Shown here: positions 34,831-46,205 of the stretch, in pieces
Position numbering within the stretch: position 1 is the stretch's first letter
How the letters are laid out: each line of letters opens with the position of its first letter
Assembly: GCA_023846275.1 (NCBI GenBank)
Contig: CM043870.1
Span: forward strand, 14,111,527-14,175,526
DNA: 64,000 nt
Origin: Vanilla planifolia
Lineage: Eukaryota; Streptophyta; Magnoliopsida; Asparagales; Orchidaceae
Direction: 5' to 3'
Made by a program: the position numbers and the translations under genes
The notes under the pieces: generated by a model
The model's database searches: none
Told to the model about the DNA's origin: nothing
The model's input: the letters and a program-made list of their open reading frames with translations, nothing else

Positions 34831-35707
34831 GCTAGGTTGGGCTAAGGTAGGCGAGGCTAGATAGGTTAGGTTATGCTAGGCTAGTGTCGAGTAGAGTATA
34901 GTAGAGTAGAGTAGAATAGAGTAGAGCTAGGTTAGGTTAGGCTAGGCCAGGATATAGTAGAGTAGATTAGAGTAGTGTAAAGTGGAGCAGGGTGTTATAG
35001 AGTAGAGCAGAGTAGATTAAAGTAGAGTTGAGTTGACTTGAGCATTGTAAAGCAGAGTAGAGCAGAGCAGAGATAGTATAGTAGAGCAAGGTTAGGCTAG
35101 GTTAAGCAAGAGAAAAGTATACTAGAATAAAGTAGAGTGGAGCTTGGTTAGTTTAGGCTAAGTGAGGTTAGGTTAGAATAGAGTAGAGTAGAGTAGAGTA
35201 AAATAGAGTAGAGTAAGATAATTTATGATAGAGTAGAGTGGAGTAGAGTAGAGTAGACCACAGTAGAATAGAGTAGAGTAAAAGAAAAGAGAGGAGAACA
35301 TAACAGACCAAAGTATGGTCGAGTAGAGTAGAGCAGAAGAGTTGAGTATAGTAGAGTAGAGCAGAACAGAGCAAAGTATAATAGTGTAGTGTGGAGTAAA
35401 GAAGAGTAGAGTAAAGTAGAGAAGAGTAGAGTAGAGCTAAGCTATATTAGATTAGGGAAAGCTTAGTTAGGTGAGGATAGAGTAGAGTAGTATAAAATAG
35501 AGTAGAGTAGGGTAGAGCTAGGTTAGGGTAGGCTAGGCTACGTTAGGCTTGGATAGGCTATGCTAGGCAAAAGTAGAGTAGAGAAAGATTATGTTAAGCT
35601 AAGCTAGGCTTGTTAAAGTAGAGTAGAGTAAAGTAGAGTAGAATAAAGTAGAGTAGAGTTGATTATAGTAGAGAAGAGTAAAGTGGAGTAGAGTAGAGTA
35701 ATAAAGT

Positions 35708-35790
35708 AGAGGAGAGGAGAGGAGACAATAGAAGAGGAGAGGAGAGTAGAGGATAAGAGATGAGAGGATTGAAGAAGAGAGTAGAGCAAA
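35708..35790 (+). repeat. Polypurine tract inside downstream copy 1
   Basis: GGAGAG runs split by CAAT and by GGATAAGAGATGAGAGGATT. The GGATAAGAGA string is shared with the tract at 51574-51602 (GGATAAGAGAGGGG), hinting at common descent of those two tracts. Confidence 0.8.
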
Positions 35791-36811
35791 GCAAAGTAGA
35801 GGATAAAAGAATAAAGTAGAGTAGAGTAGTATAGAGCAAAACAAAATAGAGTATAGTAGATAAGAGTAAAACAACATAGAGTATAGAAAAGTATAGTAGA
35901 GTAGAGCATAGAAAAATACAGTATAGCAGAGCTAAGTTAGGCTAGGCTAGCTAGAGTAGAGTAGAGTAGAGTAGAGAGGAGTAGAGTATGGTATAATAGA
36001 GCAAGGTTATGCTAGGTTAGGATAGGCTTGGTTAGGGTAGAGTGGAGTAGAGTAGATTAGAGTAGAGTAGAATAGAGCCAAGTTAGGTTGGGCTAAGCTA
36101 GGCTAAGTTGGGGTAGACTAGGCAAGGCTAGAGTAGAGTAGAGTTGAGTAGAGTAGAGCAGAGTAGATTAAAGTAGAGTAGAGCAGAGTAAAGCATAGCA
36201 TAGTAGAGCAGAGCAGGGTAGAGCTAGCTTAAGGTAGGCTAGTCAAGGCTAGGCTACGCAAGGCTAAGCTAGAGTAGAGTAAAGTAGAGAAGCGAAGAGT
36301 AGAGTACAATAGGGCTTGGTTAGGCTAGTCTAGGCTAGAGTACATTTGAGTATAGTAGAATATAGTGGAGTAGAGTAGAGTAGAATAGGGTAGAGTAGAG
36401 GAGCAGTATAGAATAGAGCCAAAAAAAGATCAGAGTAGAGTAGAGTAAAATAGATTGGAGTAGAGTTGAGTAGTGTAGTGTAAAGCAGAGTAGAGTAGAG
36501 TAGAATATAGTAAAGTAAAGCAAAGCAAGGTTAGGTTATATAAGCTAGGCTATGATAGAGTAGACTTGAGTAGAGTAGAGTAGTATAAAGTGGTAGAGTA
36601 GAGTAGAGATAAGTTAGGCTAGTTTAGTCTAAGCTAGGATAGGCTAAGCTAAGTTAAGCAAGGCTAGAGTAGAGTAGAGCAGAGTAAAGTAGAGCTAGAT
36701 TTTGCTAGACTAGGCTAGGCTAAGCAAGAGTAGAATAGAGTAAAGAAGAGTAGAGTAGATTAGAGCAAAGTAAAGTAGATTTGATTGGAGTAAAATAGAG
36801 TAGGGTAGAGT

Positions 36812-36872
36812 AGAAGAGAGGAAAGGATAGTTTAGGAGAGGAGAGGAGAGGAAAAGGGAGGATTATACAGAA
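36812..36872 (+). repeat. Polypurine tract, downstream 4-kb series copy 2
   Basis: GAGAGGAAAGGATAG, then TTTAGG, then four GGAGA units and AAAAGGGAGGA. GAAAGGATAG at 36821 recurs at 40937. Confidence 0.85.
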
Positions 36873-36902
36873 GAGTAGAGTAGAGCAAAAAAGAGTAGAG
36901 TA

Positions 36903-36972
36903 GAGCAAAGCAAAGCAAAACAGAGTAAAGCAGAGCAAAGCAAAGCAAAACAGAGTAAAGCAGAGCAAAGCA
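36903..36972 (+). repeat. Exact 30-bp tandem duplication (six pentamers)
   Basis: The six-pentamer unit GAGCA AAGCA AAGCA AAACA, then GAGTA AAGCA occurs at 36903-36932 and again without a mismatch at 36933-36962, with a third partial copy (GAGCAAAGCA) following. In an array where neighbouring pentamers usually differ, an exact 30-bp duplicate implies a very recent event. Confidence 0.93.
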
Positions 36973-37448
36973 TAGTAGAGAAGAGCAGTGCATAATAGAA
37001 CATAATAGAGTAGAGCAGTGAAGAGCAAAGAAGAGTAGAGAAAAGAAGACCAGAGTAGAGTAGAGTAGAATAGAGCTAGTTTAGTCTAGGCTAGGCTTGG
37101 TAGAGTAGAGTAGAGCAGAGTAAAGTAGAGTTGAGTAGAGTAGGGTAGAGTGGAGTAGAGCTAGGATAGGAAATGTTAGGATAAGATAAGTTATAGTAAA
37201 GTAGAGTAGAGTAAAGTATAGTAGGCTAGAGCTAGGTTAGGCTAGGGTAAGGTAGGGTAGGAAAGGTTAGAAAAGAGTAGAGTAGAGTAGGGTAGAGTAG
37301 AGTAAAGTGAAGTAGAGTAGAGTAGAGTAGAGCAAGGTTAGGCTATGTTACACTAGGCTAGGCTAACATAAAGTAGAGTAGAATAGAGTTGAGTAGAGTA
37401 TAACAAAGTAAAGCAGAGTAAAGAAGAGTGAAGCAGAGTAGAGTAGAA

Positions 37449-37493
37449 CAAAAAAGAGTAGAGCAAAAAAGAGTAGAGCAGAAAAGAGTAGAG
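37449..37493 (+). repeat. 15-bp tandem triplication
   Basis: CAAAAAAGAGTAGAG occurs twice exactly (37449-37463, 37464-37478) and a third time with one A-to-G change (37479-37493). Three pentamers were amplified together. Confidence 0.93.
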
Positions 37494-40400
37494 CATTATA
37501 GAGTAGAGTAGAGCAGAATAGAGTAGAGTAGAGTAGAGTAGAGCTAGGTTGGGCTAAGCTAAGCTAGGCTAAAGTAGAGTACAATTGAATAGAGTAGAGT
37601 AGAGTTGATTAGAGTTGAGTATAGTCAACTAGAGAGAGTGGAGTAGAGCTAGGTTAGGGTAGGCTAGGCCAGACTAGTCTAGGCTAGAGTAAAGTAAAGT
37701 ATAGTAGAGTAGAGAACAGTATACTAGAAGAGAGAAGAGCAAAGTAGAAGAAAGAAGAGCATAATAGAGTGGAGCAGAGAAGAGTAGAACAGAGCAAAGT
37801 AGAGAAAGCATTGAGCAGAGTATAGTAGAGTAGAGTAGAGTAGAGCTAGTTTAGGCTAGGCTAGAGTAGATTAGAGTAATGTAGGATAGAGCTAGCTTAG
37901 GCTAGGTTAGAGTAGAGTAGAGTAGAGTAGAGTAGAGTAGAATAGATTAGGGTAGAGCTAAGCTTGGTTAGGCTTGGTTAAGCTAAGGTAGGCTAGCTTA
38001 GGCTAGGACATGCTAGAGTAAAGTAGAGTAGAGTAGAGTAAAGTAGAACAAGATTAGGCTAGGCTAGCTAAAGTGCAATAGAGTAGAGTAGAGCAGAGTG
38101 GAGTAGAGATGAGATTACAAAAGAAAAGTAGAGTAAAAAAGAGTAGAGTAGAGCAGAGTAGAGCATGGAATGGTTAGGCAAAGCTAGGCTTGGCTAGGCT
38201 AGAGTAGAGTAGAGTAAAGCTAAGTTAGGTTAGGTTAGGCAAGGTTAGGTAAAAGTAGAGTATAGTAGAGTAGAGTAGAGTATAGTTGAGCAAGTTTGGG
38301 GTAGGCTAGATTAAGCTAGGTTAGGATAGCTAAGAAGAGTAGAGTAGAGTTGGGTAGAGTATAGTGGAGAAGAGTAAAGTAGAGTAGAGCTAGGTTAGGC
38401 TAGTCTAGGTTAGAGTAAAACAAAGCAGAGTTGGGTAGAGTAAAAGAGAGTATAGGAGAGTAGAGTAGAGTTTAATAGAGCAGGGAAAAGCAGAGAAGAG
38501 CAGAGTATAGTAGAGCATAGCAGAGTAGAGCAAAGTAGAGTAAGGTAGAGCTAGGTTAGGCTAAGATAGGTTAGGGTAGAGTAGAGTAAAGCAAGGTTAG
38601 GCTATGCTATGCTAGGCTAGAGTATAGAAGAGTAGAGTAGAGTAGAGCTCGACTAAGCTAGGCTAGGTTAGGTTAGAGTAGAGCATAATAGAGTAGTGCA
38701 AAGAAGAGCAGAGCAGAGTAGAGTAGAGCATAATAGAGTAGAGTTGAGCATAGTAGAGTACTGAAGAGTATAGAAGAATAGAGTAGAATAGAGCAGAGTA
38801 GAGTAGAGCGAGGTTAAGCCAAGCGAGGCAAGGCTAAGCTAGGTTAGAGTATATTATAGTACAGTAGAGCAGAGTAGAGTAGAGCTAGGTTAGGCTAGGC
38901 TAGGTAAGGTTAAGCTAGGCTAAGTTAGGTTAGCCTAGGCTAGAGTTGAGTAGAGTAGAGTAAAGTAGAGTGGAGTAGAGTAGAGTAGAGTAGAATAGAG
39001 CAGAGTGAGGCAGAGTAGAGTAGAGTAGAGTAAGGTTAAGGTAGGCTATGCTGGGCTTGGCTAGCCTAGAGTAGAATATAGTTGTGTAGAGTAGAGTAAA
39101 GAAGAGTAGAGCTAGTTTAGGCAAGGCTAGGCTAGGCTAGGTTAGATTAGAGTAGAGTAGAGTGGACTAGAGTAGAGTAGAGTAGATTAGAATAGAGTAG
39201 AGTAGATTTGAGTAGAGTAGCGCTAAGTTAAGCTAGGCTACAGTATATAGAGTAGATTTGAGTAGAGTAAAGTAGAGCTAAGTTTGGCTATGGTAGGCTA
39301 GAGTACCATAAGGAAGCATAGAGTAGAATAGAGTAGAGTAGAGTAGAGAATGGTTGACCAAAGTAGAGCATAGCATAGTAGAGTAGAGAAGAGTAGTGTA
39401 GAGTAGAGGAGAGTGTAGCTAGGTTAGGCTAAGTTAAGTTAGGTAGGGCTAGGCTAGAGTAGAGTAGAGTAAGGTTAGGTAAGGCTAGACTAGGTTAAAC
39501 TAGGCTAGAGTACACCAAAGTAAAGTAGAGTAGGGTGGTGTAGTGTAGAAAAGCAAAGTAGAGTGGAGCAGAGAAAAGAAGAGCAGAACTGAGTAGAGTA
39601 GAGAAAAGTAGAATAGAGCAGAGCAAAGTAGAGTAGAGTAGAGCTAGGTTAGCCTAGGCTAGGCTAGGCAAGCCAAGAGTAAAGTAGAGTAAGATAGAGT
39701 AGAGTAGAGTAGAGTTAAGCTAGGTTAGATTAGGCTAGGCTAAGCTAAGGAAGGTTAGAGTAGTAGAGTATAATAGAGTAAGGAAGAGTAGAGTTAGTTT
39801 AGGCTAGGTTAGGCAAGGATAGGACATTCTAGAGTGGAGTAGAGTAGAATAGAATAGAGTTGAACAAAGTAAAGTAGAGTAGAGTAGAGCATAGCAAAGT
39901 ATGGCAAAGTGGAGAAAATTAGAGCAGAGCAGACCATAGTAGAGCAGAGCAATGCAAAGCAGAGAAGAGTAAAGCAGACCAAAGTAGTCTAGAGAGGAGT
40001 TGAACAAAGCAGAGCAGAGCAGAGCTTGGTTAGGTTAGGCTATGGTAGGCTAGCTAGGCTAGTTTAGGCTAAGCTAGAGTCGGGTGGAGTATAATAGAGT
40101 AGATTAGAGCAGAGTGAGGTTAGGTTTGGCTGGCTAGTCTAGAGTAGAGTAGAGTTGAGTAGACCAGAGCAGAGTAGAGCAGAGTAGATTAGAGCATAGT
40201 AAAGCAAAGTAGTGTATAGTATAGTAGAGCTAAGTTGAGCTGAGCTGAGCAAAGCAGAGTAGAGCAGAGTAGAGAATAACAAAGTAGAGTAGACCTAGGT
40301 TAGGCTAGGCTAAGTTAAAGCAGAGTTGATTAAAGTAGAGTAAAGTTGAGTAGACCTAGGTTAGGCTTGGCTAAGCTAGGCTATACTAGAGTAGAGTAGA

Positions 40401-40915
40401 GTAGAATAGAGTAAAGTGCACTAAAGAAGGGCAATTAAGAGTAGAGTGGTGTAGAGTGGAGTGGAGTAGAGTAGACTGGAGTAGAGTTGATTATAATAAA
40501 GTAGATTAGAGTTAAGGAGAGGAGAGGAGAGCAAAGAAATGTGAAGAAGAGCAGAGTAGAGCAGAGTAGAAGAGCATAATAGAGTAGAGTAGAACATAAT
40601 AAAGTAGAGTAGAGTATAACAAGGTAGAGTAAAGAAGAGTAGAGTAGAGTAGAGATGAGCTTGGTTAGGCAAGGCTAAGCTAGGCCAAGCTGTGTTAAGA
40701 TAGAGTAGAGTAAAGTTTGGTAGAGTAGAGAAGTGTAGAGTCGAGTAGAGTAGAGTGGAGCTAGGTTAGGTTTGGCTAGACTAGGCTAGGTTAGTGTTGG
40801 TTATGCTAGGCAAGGATAGGATAGAGTAGAGTAGAGTAGAGTAGAGCTAAATTCTATTAGGCTAGGCTAGGGTAGGCTAGGCTAGAGTAGAGTAGAGTAG
40901 AGTAAAATAAAGTAA

Positions 40916-40980
40916 AGAGAGGAGAATAGAGGAGAGGAAAGGATAGTAGAGGAGGGGAGAGGAGAGGAGAAAGAAGAGAG
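40916..40980 (+). repeat. Polypurine tract, downstream 4-kb series copy 3
   Basis: GAGAGGAGAATAGAGG, GAGAGGAAAGGATAG and GGAGGGGAGAGGAGAGG in series. Aligned with the tract at 36812 through the shared GAAAGGATAG decamer. A smaller GGAGAGGAGAGG run lies at 40515-40531, 0.4 kb upstream. Confidence 0.85.
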
Positions 40981-41078
40981 TAGAGTAGAGCAGAATTGAA
41001 TAAAGTAGCATAGAGCAAAATAAAGTAGCATAAAACGAAGTAGATTAGAGTAGAGAAGAGCAGAGTAGAGTAGAGTAG

Positions 41079-41110
41079 AAATAAGAAAACGAGAGTGGAG
41101 GCTATGTAAA
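41079..41110. other. Irregular stretch without pentamer phase
   Basis: AAATAAGAAAACGAGAGTGG then AGGCTATGTAAAAG. The 5-bp phase is lost for about 30 bases, 0.1 kb after the polypurine tract at 40916-40980. Confidence 0.5.
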
Positions 41111-41792
41111 AGTAGAGTAGAGTAGAGTAAAGTATAATAGAGTAGAGTAGAGCTAGGTTAGGTAGGCTATGCTAAGTTAGAGCAGAGTAGATTAGAATAT
41201 AATATATTAGAGTACAGTAGGGAAAAGTAGAGTAAAAGTAGAGTAGAGCTATGTTCAGTTAGGTTAGGCTAGGCTTGAGTACGCTAGGCTATGTACAGCT
41301 AGGCCAGAGTAGTGTAGAGTAGAGTAGAGCAGAGTAGAGTAGAGCTAAGTTAAGTTTTTTAGGCTAGGCTTAGTAGTGTAGAGTAAAGTATAGCATAGCA
41401 GAGTAATGCAGAGCAGAGTAGAGTAGGGCATAACATAATGGAGTAGAGTAGGGTAGAGTTGAGTAGAGTAGAGCTAGGTTAAGTTAAGCTAGGCCAAGCT
41501 TTGTTAAACTTGGCTAGAGTAGAGCAGAATAGAGTAGAGTAGGGTAGCACAAATCATAGTGGAGCAACATAGAGAGCAGAGTAGAGTAGAGAAGAGTAAA
41601 GCAGAACATGGTAGAGTAGAGCATATCATAGTAGAGTATAGTAGAGTAAAGTTAGGTTTGGCTATATTAGGCTAAGCTAGAGTAGAGTATAGTAGAGAAT
41701 AGTTGAGCGAGGTTCAGTTAGGTTAGGCTAAGCTAAGTTAGAGTAGAGTAGAGAAGAATTGAGTTTAGTAGACTCGATTAAATTAGATGAGA

Positions 41793-41855
41793 GCTACATT
41801 ATGCCAGGCTAGGAGAGGCACGGCTATGCCAGGCTGGGTCAGGCAAATCTTGGCT
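41793..41855 (+). repeat. Unusually C-rich YTAGG block
   Basis: Contains ATGCCAGGCTAGG, GGCACGGC, TATGCCAGGCTGGG and TCAGGC. CCAGG and CTGGG replace CTAGG several times, giving the most G+C-rich stretch noticed. Confidence 0.65.
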
Positions 41856-42457
41856 AGAGTAGAGTAGGATAGAGTAGAGTAGAGAATGTAGAGTAAAGTA
41901 GAGTAGAGCTAGGCTAGGCTAGGCTCGCCTATGTTAAACTGGGCAAGAGTAGAGCATAGAGTAGAGTATAATAGAGCAGAGCAGAGTATAGAAGAGTAGA
42001 GCAGAGTAAAGTAGAGTAAAGCAAAGCAGAGCTAGGTTAGGCTAGGCTAGACTAAAGTAAGAGTAGAGTAGTGTAGAGCTAGCTTGTGTTTTTCTAGGCT
42101 TGGCTAGGTTTGAGTAGAGTATAGTATTGTAGAGTAAAGTAGAGTAGAGGAGAGTAGAAAAGAGTAGAGTAGAGCTAGGTTAGGCAAGATCAGGTTAGGT
42201 TAGGCTAGGGTAGGCTAGGAATGGCTTGGCTAGGCTAAAGTAGAGTAGAGTAGGGTAGAGTAGAGTAGAGAAGAGTAGAGTAGAGTAAAGTAGACTAGAG
42301 AAAAGTAGAGCTTGGTTGAGCATGGTGAGGCTAGGCTAGGCTAAAGTAGAGTAGAGCAGTGTAGAGAATAATAGAATACAATAGAGTAGGGTAGAGCATA
42401 ATAGAGCAGAGTAGAGAAGAGTAGAGTAGAGCATAGCAGAGTAGAGTAGAGCAGTGC

Positions 42458-42466
42458 AAAAAAAAA
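42458..42466. other. A9 homopolymer
   Basis: Nine consecutive A between GCAGTGC and GTAAAACTAGG, the longest A run noticed. Longest T run noticed: T7 at 17667-17673. Confidence 0.85.
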
Positions 42467-44290
42467 GTAAAACTAGGTTATGCTAGGCTTAGTAAGCCTA
42501 GGTGAGGCAAGATTTGAGCAGAATACAGCTTGGTTAGTTATGCTAGGCTAGGTTAGGTTGCAGTTGAGTATAGAATAGTAAAGTAGAGAAGAGTAGAGTA
42601 GAGTAAAGTAGAGTAGAGTAGAGTAAAGTGGATTGAGCATAGAGGAGTAGAGTAGAGTAGAACAGAGCAGAGCTAGATTAGGCGAGGCTAAGCTAGGCTA
42701 AGTAATGCTAGATTATAGAAGAGTAGAGCTAGGTTAGGTTAGGTTAGGCTAGGCTAGGCTAGGTTAGAGTAGGGTAGAGTAGAGTATAGTAGAGTAGAGT
42801 AGAGTAGAGTAGAGCAGTGTAGATTAGAGTATGGTAGAGCTAGGTTAGGCTAGGCTAGGCTAAGCTAAGTTAAGCATTGTTGGAGTACAAAGCAGAGAAG
42901 AGTATAGCAGAGTAGATTATAATAGAGCAGAGCAGAGAAGAGGAGAGCAAAGCAGAGCATAGTAGAGAAGAGCAGGATAGGGTAGAGTAGAAGTAGTTTA
43001 AGCTAAGCTAGGCTAGTCAAGGCTATGTTATGCAAGGTTAGGCTAGAGTAGAGTAGAGTAGAATAGAGATTGGTTAGGCTAGGCAAGGTTAGGTTAGAGT
43101 AGAGTTTATTAGAGTAGAGTATTGTAGTGTCTAGTTGAGTAGAGCTAGGTTAGGATAGACTAGGCTAAGGTAAGCTATGCTAGGCTAGGATATGCTAAAT
43201 TAGAGTATAGTAGAGTAGAGTAGATTAAAGCTAGGTTAGACTAGGCTAAGCTAGAGTAGAGTAAAGTAGAATAGAGTATAATAGAGTAGAGCAGTGTAGA
43301 GTAGAGTGGAGGAGAGCAGAGTAGAGAAAAATAGAGTAAAACAGAGTAGAGCAGAGAGTAATAGAAGAGTTGAGCCAAGAAATGTAGAGTAAAGTAATGC
43401 TTGGTTAGGCTAGGTAAGGCTATTTTTGAGTAGAATAGAGTGTAGTAGAGTAGAGCTAGTTTAGGCTAAGCTAGGCTCAAGTAGAGTAGAGTAGAGCATA
43501 GTAGAGGAGAGTAGAGTAGAGCAAAGTAGAGTAGAGTAGAGTAGAGTAGAGAAGAGCTAGGTTATGCTTGGTTAGAGAAGAGTAGAGTAGAGTAGAGTAG
43601 AGTGGAGTAGAGTAGAGTAGAGTAGAGTAATGTAAAGTAGAGTAAAGCGGAGCTTGGTTTGGCAAGGCTATGCTAAGCTAGGCTAGGCAAGAGTAGAGTA
43701 GAGCAGAGTAGACTTGAGCTAGGTTCAGTAAGGCTATGCAAGAGTATAATAGAGTAGACTAAAGTAGAATGGAATATAGTAGAGTAGAGTAGAGTAGATT
43801 AGTGTAGAGTAGAGAAGAGAAGAGCTAGGTTAGGCTAGGCTAGGTTAGAGTAGAGTTGATTAGTATGCAATAGAGTAAAGTAGAGTAGAGGAGAGGAGAG
43901 AAGAGTAGAGTAGAGCAGAGGGGAGCAAAGTAGAACATAGAAAAGTAGAGTAGACAAAGCATAGTAGAGCTAGGTTAGGCGAGGCTAAGTTAGGCTAGGT
44001 TAGGGAAGGCTAAGCTAGGCTAGATTAGAGTGGAGTAGAATAAAGGTTAGTACAGTGGAGTAGGGTAGAGTAGAGTAGAGCTAGATTGTTAGGCTAGGCT
44101 TGGTTAGAGTAGAGTAGAGTAGAGTAAAGTAGAGTAGAGTAGAGCATAATATAGTAAGGTTAGGCCAGCCTAGGCTATTATAGGTTAGGTGAGCCTAGGC
44201 TAGGCTATAGTAGAGTAGAGTAGAATATAGTAGAATAGAGTAGAGCTCGGGTAGGCTAGGCTAGGCTAGAGTGTAGTAAGGGAGAATAGA

Positions 44291-44330
44291 GTAGAGCAGA
44301 GGATAGTAGAGCAGAGGATAGTAGAGCAGA
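44291..44330 (+). repeat. 15-bp tandem duplication
   Basis: GTAGAGCAGAGGATA occurs at 44291-44305 and 44306-44320, with a partial third copy (GTAGAGCAGA) to 44330. Confidence 0.92.
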
Positions 44331-45537
44331 GCAGTGCCAAGCAGAGTAGTACAGAATATAGCATTATAGAGTAGAGCGAAGCCAAGCAGAACTAAGTTAG
44401 GCTAGGCTAAGATAGAGTAGAGCTAGGATACATTAATCTAGGCTAGGCTAGGTTAGAGTGGAGTAAAGTAGAGTAAAATTTAGTAGAGTAGAGCTAGGTT
44501 TGGGTAGTCTATGCTAGGCCCAGTTAGGCTAGGCTTACCTAGGCTTGAGTAGAGTAGAATAATGTAGAGTACAGTAGAGTAGCATAGAGTAGAGCTAGGT
44601 TAGGTTCAAAAAGCCTAGGTTAAGCTAGTGTACAATAGTGTAGAGTAGAGTAGAGCAAAGTAAAGAAGGGCAGAGTAGAGCAAAGTAGGGCAGTGTACAG
44701 AAAAGCTAGGCCAGGTTATGATAGGTTAGGCTAGGCTAGAGTAGAGTAGATTAAATTTGAGCAAGGTTAAGCTAGGCAAGGCTAGGCAAGATTAGAGTAG
44801 AGTAGAGTAGAGTAGAATATAGTAGAGTAGAGTTGAGTTGAGCTAAGAGTAGTTAGGCTAGGCTATAGTAGACTAGGTTAGGCTAGTCTATAGTAGAGCA
44901 GCATAGAGTAGAATAGAGTTGAGTAGAGTAGAGTAGAGCTCGATTAAGCTAGATTAGGCAAGGTTAGGGTAGGCTAAAGTAGTGTAGAGTGGAGTATAGT
45001 AGAGCATAGTAGAGTAGAAGAGAGCAGAGTAGAGTAGAGGAGAGAAGTGCAGACTAGAGCAGAGCAGAGTAGAGCAGAGAAGAGTATATTAGAGTTAAGT
45101 AGAATTGTGCTAGGTTAATCTAAGCTAAGCTAGGCTAGCCTAAGCAAAGCTAGTTAGAGTAGAGTAGAGTATAGTATAGTAGGTAGAATAAAGTAAAGTA
45201 GAGTATAATAGAGTAAAGTAGAATAGAGTAGAGTAAAGTAGAGCTAGGTTAGATTAGGCTAGCCTAGGAAAGGCTAAAGTAGAGTAGAGTAGAGTAGAGT
45301 TGAGAAGAGTAGAGTAGAGTAGAGAAGAATAGAGTGAAGCAGAGCATAGTAATGTAGAGAAGAGTAGAGCAGAGTAAAGTAGTTTAGAGTGGAGTAGACA
45401 AGAGCTAGGATAGGTTAGACTAGGTTAGGCTAAAGTAAAGAAGAGTATAGTGGCTTGGCTAGGCTAGAGTAGAGTAGACTAGAGTAGAATAGGGTAGAGC
45501 AGAGTAGAATAGAGTAGAGTAGAGTAGAGTAGAGTAG

Positions 45538-45609
45538 AGGAGAGGAGAAGAGAGGAGATGAGAGGAGAAGAGATTAAAGGAGATTAGAGGTGAGGAGAGG
45601 AGAGGAGAG
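45538..45609 (+). repeat. Polypurine tract
   Basis: About 72 bases of GGAGA/AGAAG/GATGA units with a few T. No anchor tie to the tract at 40916 was found, although it lies in the interval where a fourth downstream copy would be expected. Confidence 0.8.
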
Positions 45610-46180
45610 TAGAGAAGAGTTATGCAGAGCATAGTAAAGAAGAGTAGAGTAGAGAAGAGAAGAGGAAAGTAGAGTAGAGTAGACAAGAGTAGAGTAGAGA
45701 AGAGCACAACAGAGAAGAGGAGAGTATAATAGAGTAGAGAAAAGTAGAGCAAAGAAGAGCAAAGAAGAGTAAAGCAGAGTAGAGTAAAGAAAAGCTAGGT
45801 TAGGTTAAGCTAGGCTAGAGTAGAGTAGAGTAGAATAGAATAGAGCTAGGTTTGGTTAGAGTATAGTACTATAGAGTAGAGTAGAGTAGTGCAAAGCAAA
45901 GCATAGAATAGTAAAGCATAATAGAGTAGAGCAAAGCATAGCATAGCTTGGTTATGTTAGGCTAGGCTCAAGTAGTGTAGAATTGAGTATAGTAGAGTAA
46001 ATTAGAGTATAGCTAGGTTAGGTTAGGCTATGCTAAGTTAAGATAGAGTAGAGTAGAGTAGAGCAGAGTAGAGCAGTATGGAGCAGAGCAGAGTAGAATA
46101 GAGTAGAGAAGAGTAGAGTAGAGTAGAGTAGGACAGAGCAGACTAGAGTAGAATAGAGTAGAGCCGAGCAAGGTTAATGT

Positions 46181-46205
46181 AGAGCAGAGCAGAGCAGAGC
46201 AGAGA
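46181..46205 (+). repeat. Homogeneous AGAGC run
   Basis: About five consecutive AGAGC units, directly after a YTAGG remnant (CAAGGTTAATG), at the start of a long TAGAG-only block (46180-46434). Confidence 0.85.

Larger units (their letters stand above)
32702..36693 (+). repeat. 4-kb higher-order repeat, downstream series, first copy
   Basis: Defined by GCTAGATTAGGCTAGACTAG at 32702 and its partner GCTAGATTTTGCTAGACTAGG at 36694, 3.99 kb apart. Each is followed about 120 bp later by a polypurine tract (32830-32909 and 36812-36872). A second purine tract, 35708-35790, lies inside this copy. The spacing equals that of copies B-C in the left part of the window, so the same HOR is inferred to extend here. 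Confidence 0.6.
36694..40845 (+). repeat. 4-kb higher-order repeat, downstream series, second copy
   Basis: Runs to the next GCTAAATTCTATTAGGCTAGG anchor at 40846 (4.15 kb). The associated polypurine tracts share the decamer GAAAGGATAG at 36821 and 40937 (4.12 kb), embedded in matching GAGAG runs. It contains an exact 30-bp duplication at 36903-36972 and a 15-bp triplication at 37449-37493. Minus-strand frames at 36720-37028 and elsewhere are artefacts of TAGAG blocks. Confidence 0.6.
40846..45000 (+). repeat. 4-kb higher-order repeat, downstream series, third copy (right end unclear)
   Basis: Begins with the anchor at 40846 followed by a polypurine tract. The next purine tract is at 45538, 4.62 kb on, so a boundary somewhere near 45.0-45.4 kb is likely but no shared anchor was found. 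It contains an unusual GC-richer YTAGG block (41793-41855), an A9 run at 42458-42466, three tandem TTAGG at 42734-42748, and a 15-bp duplication at 44291-44330. Confidence 0.45.
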
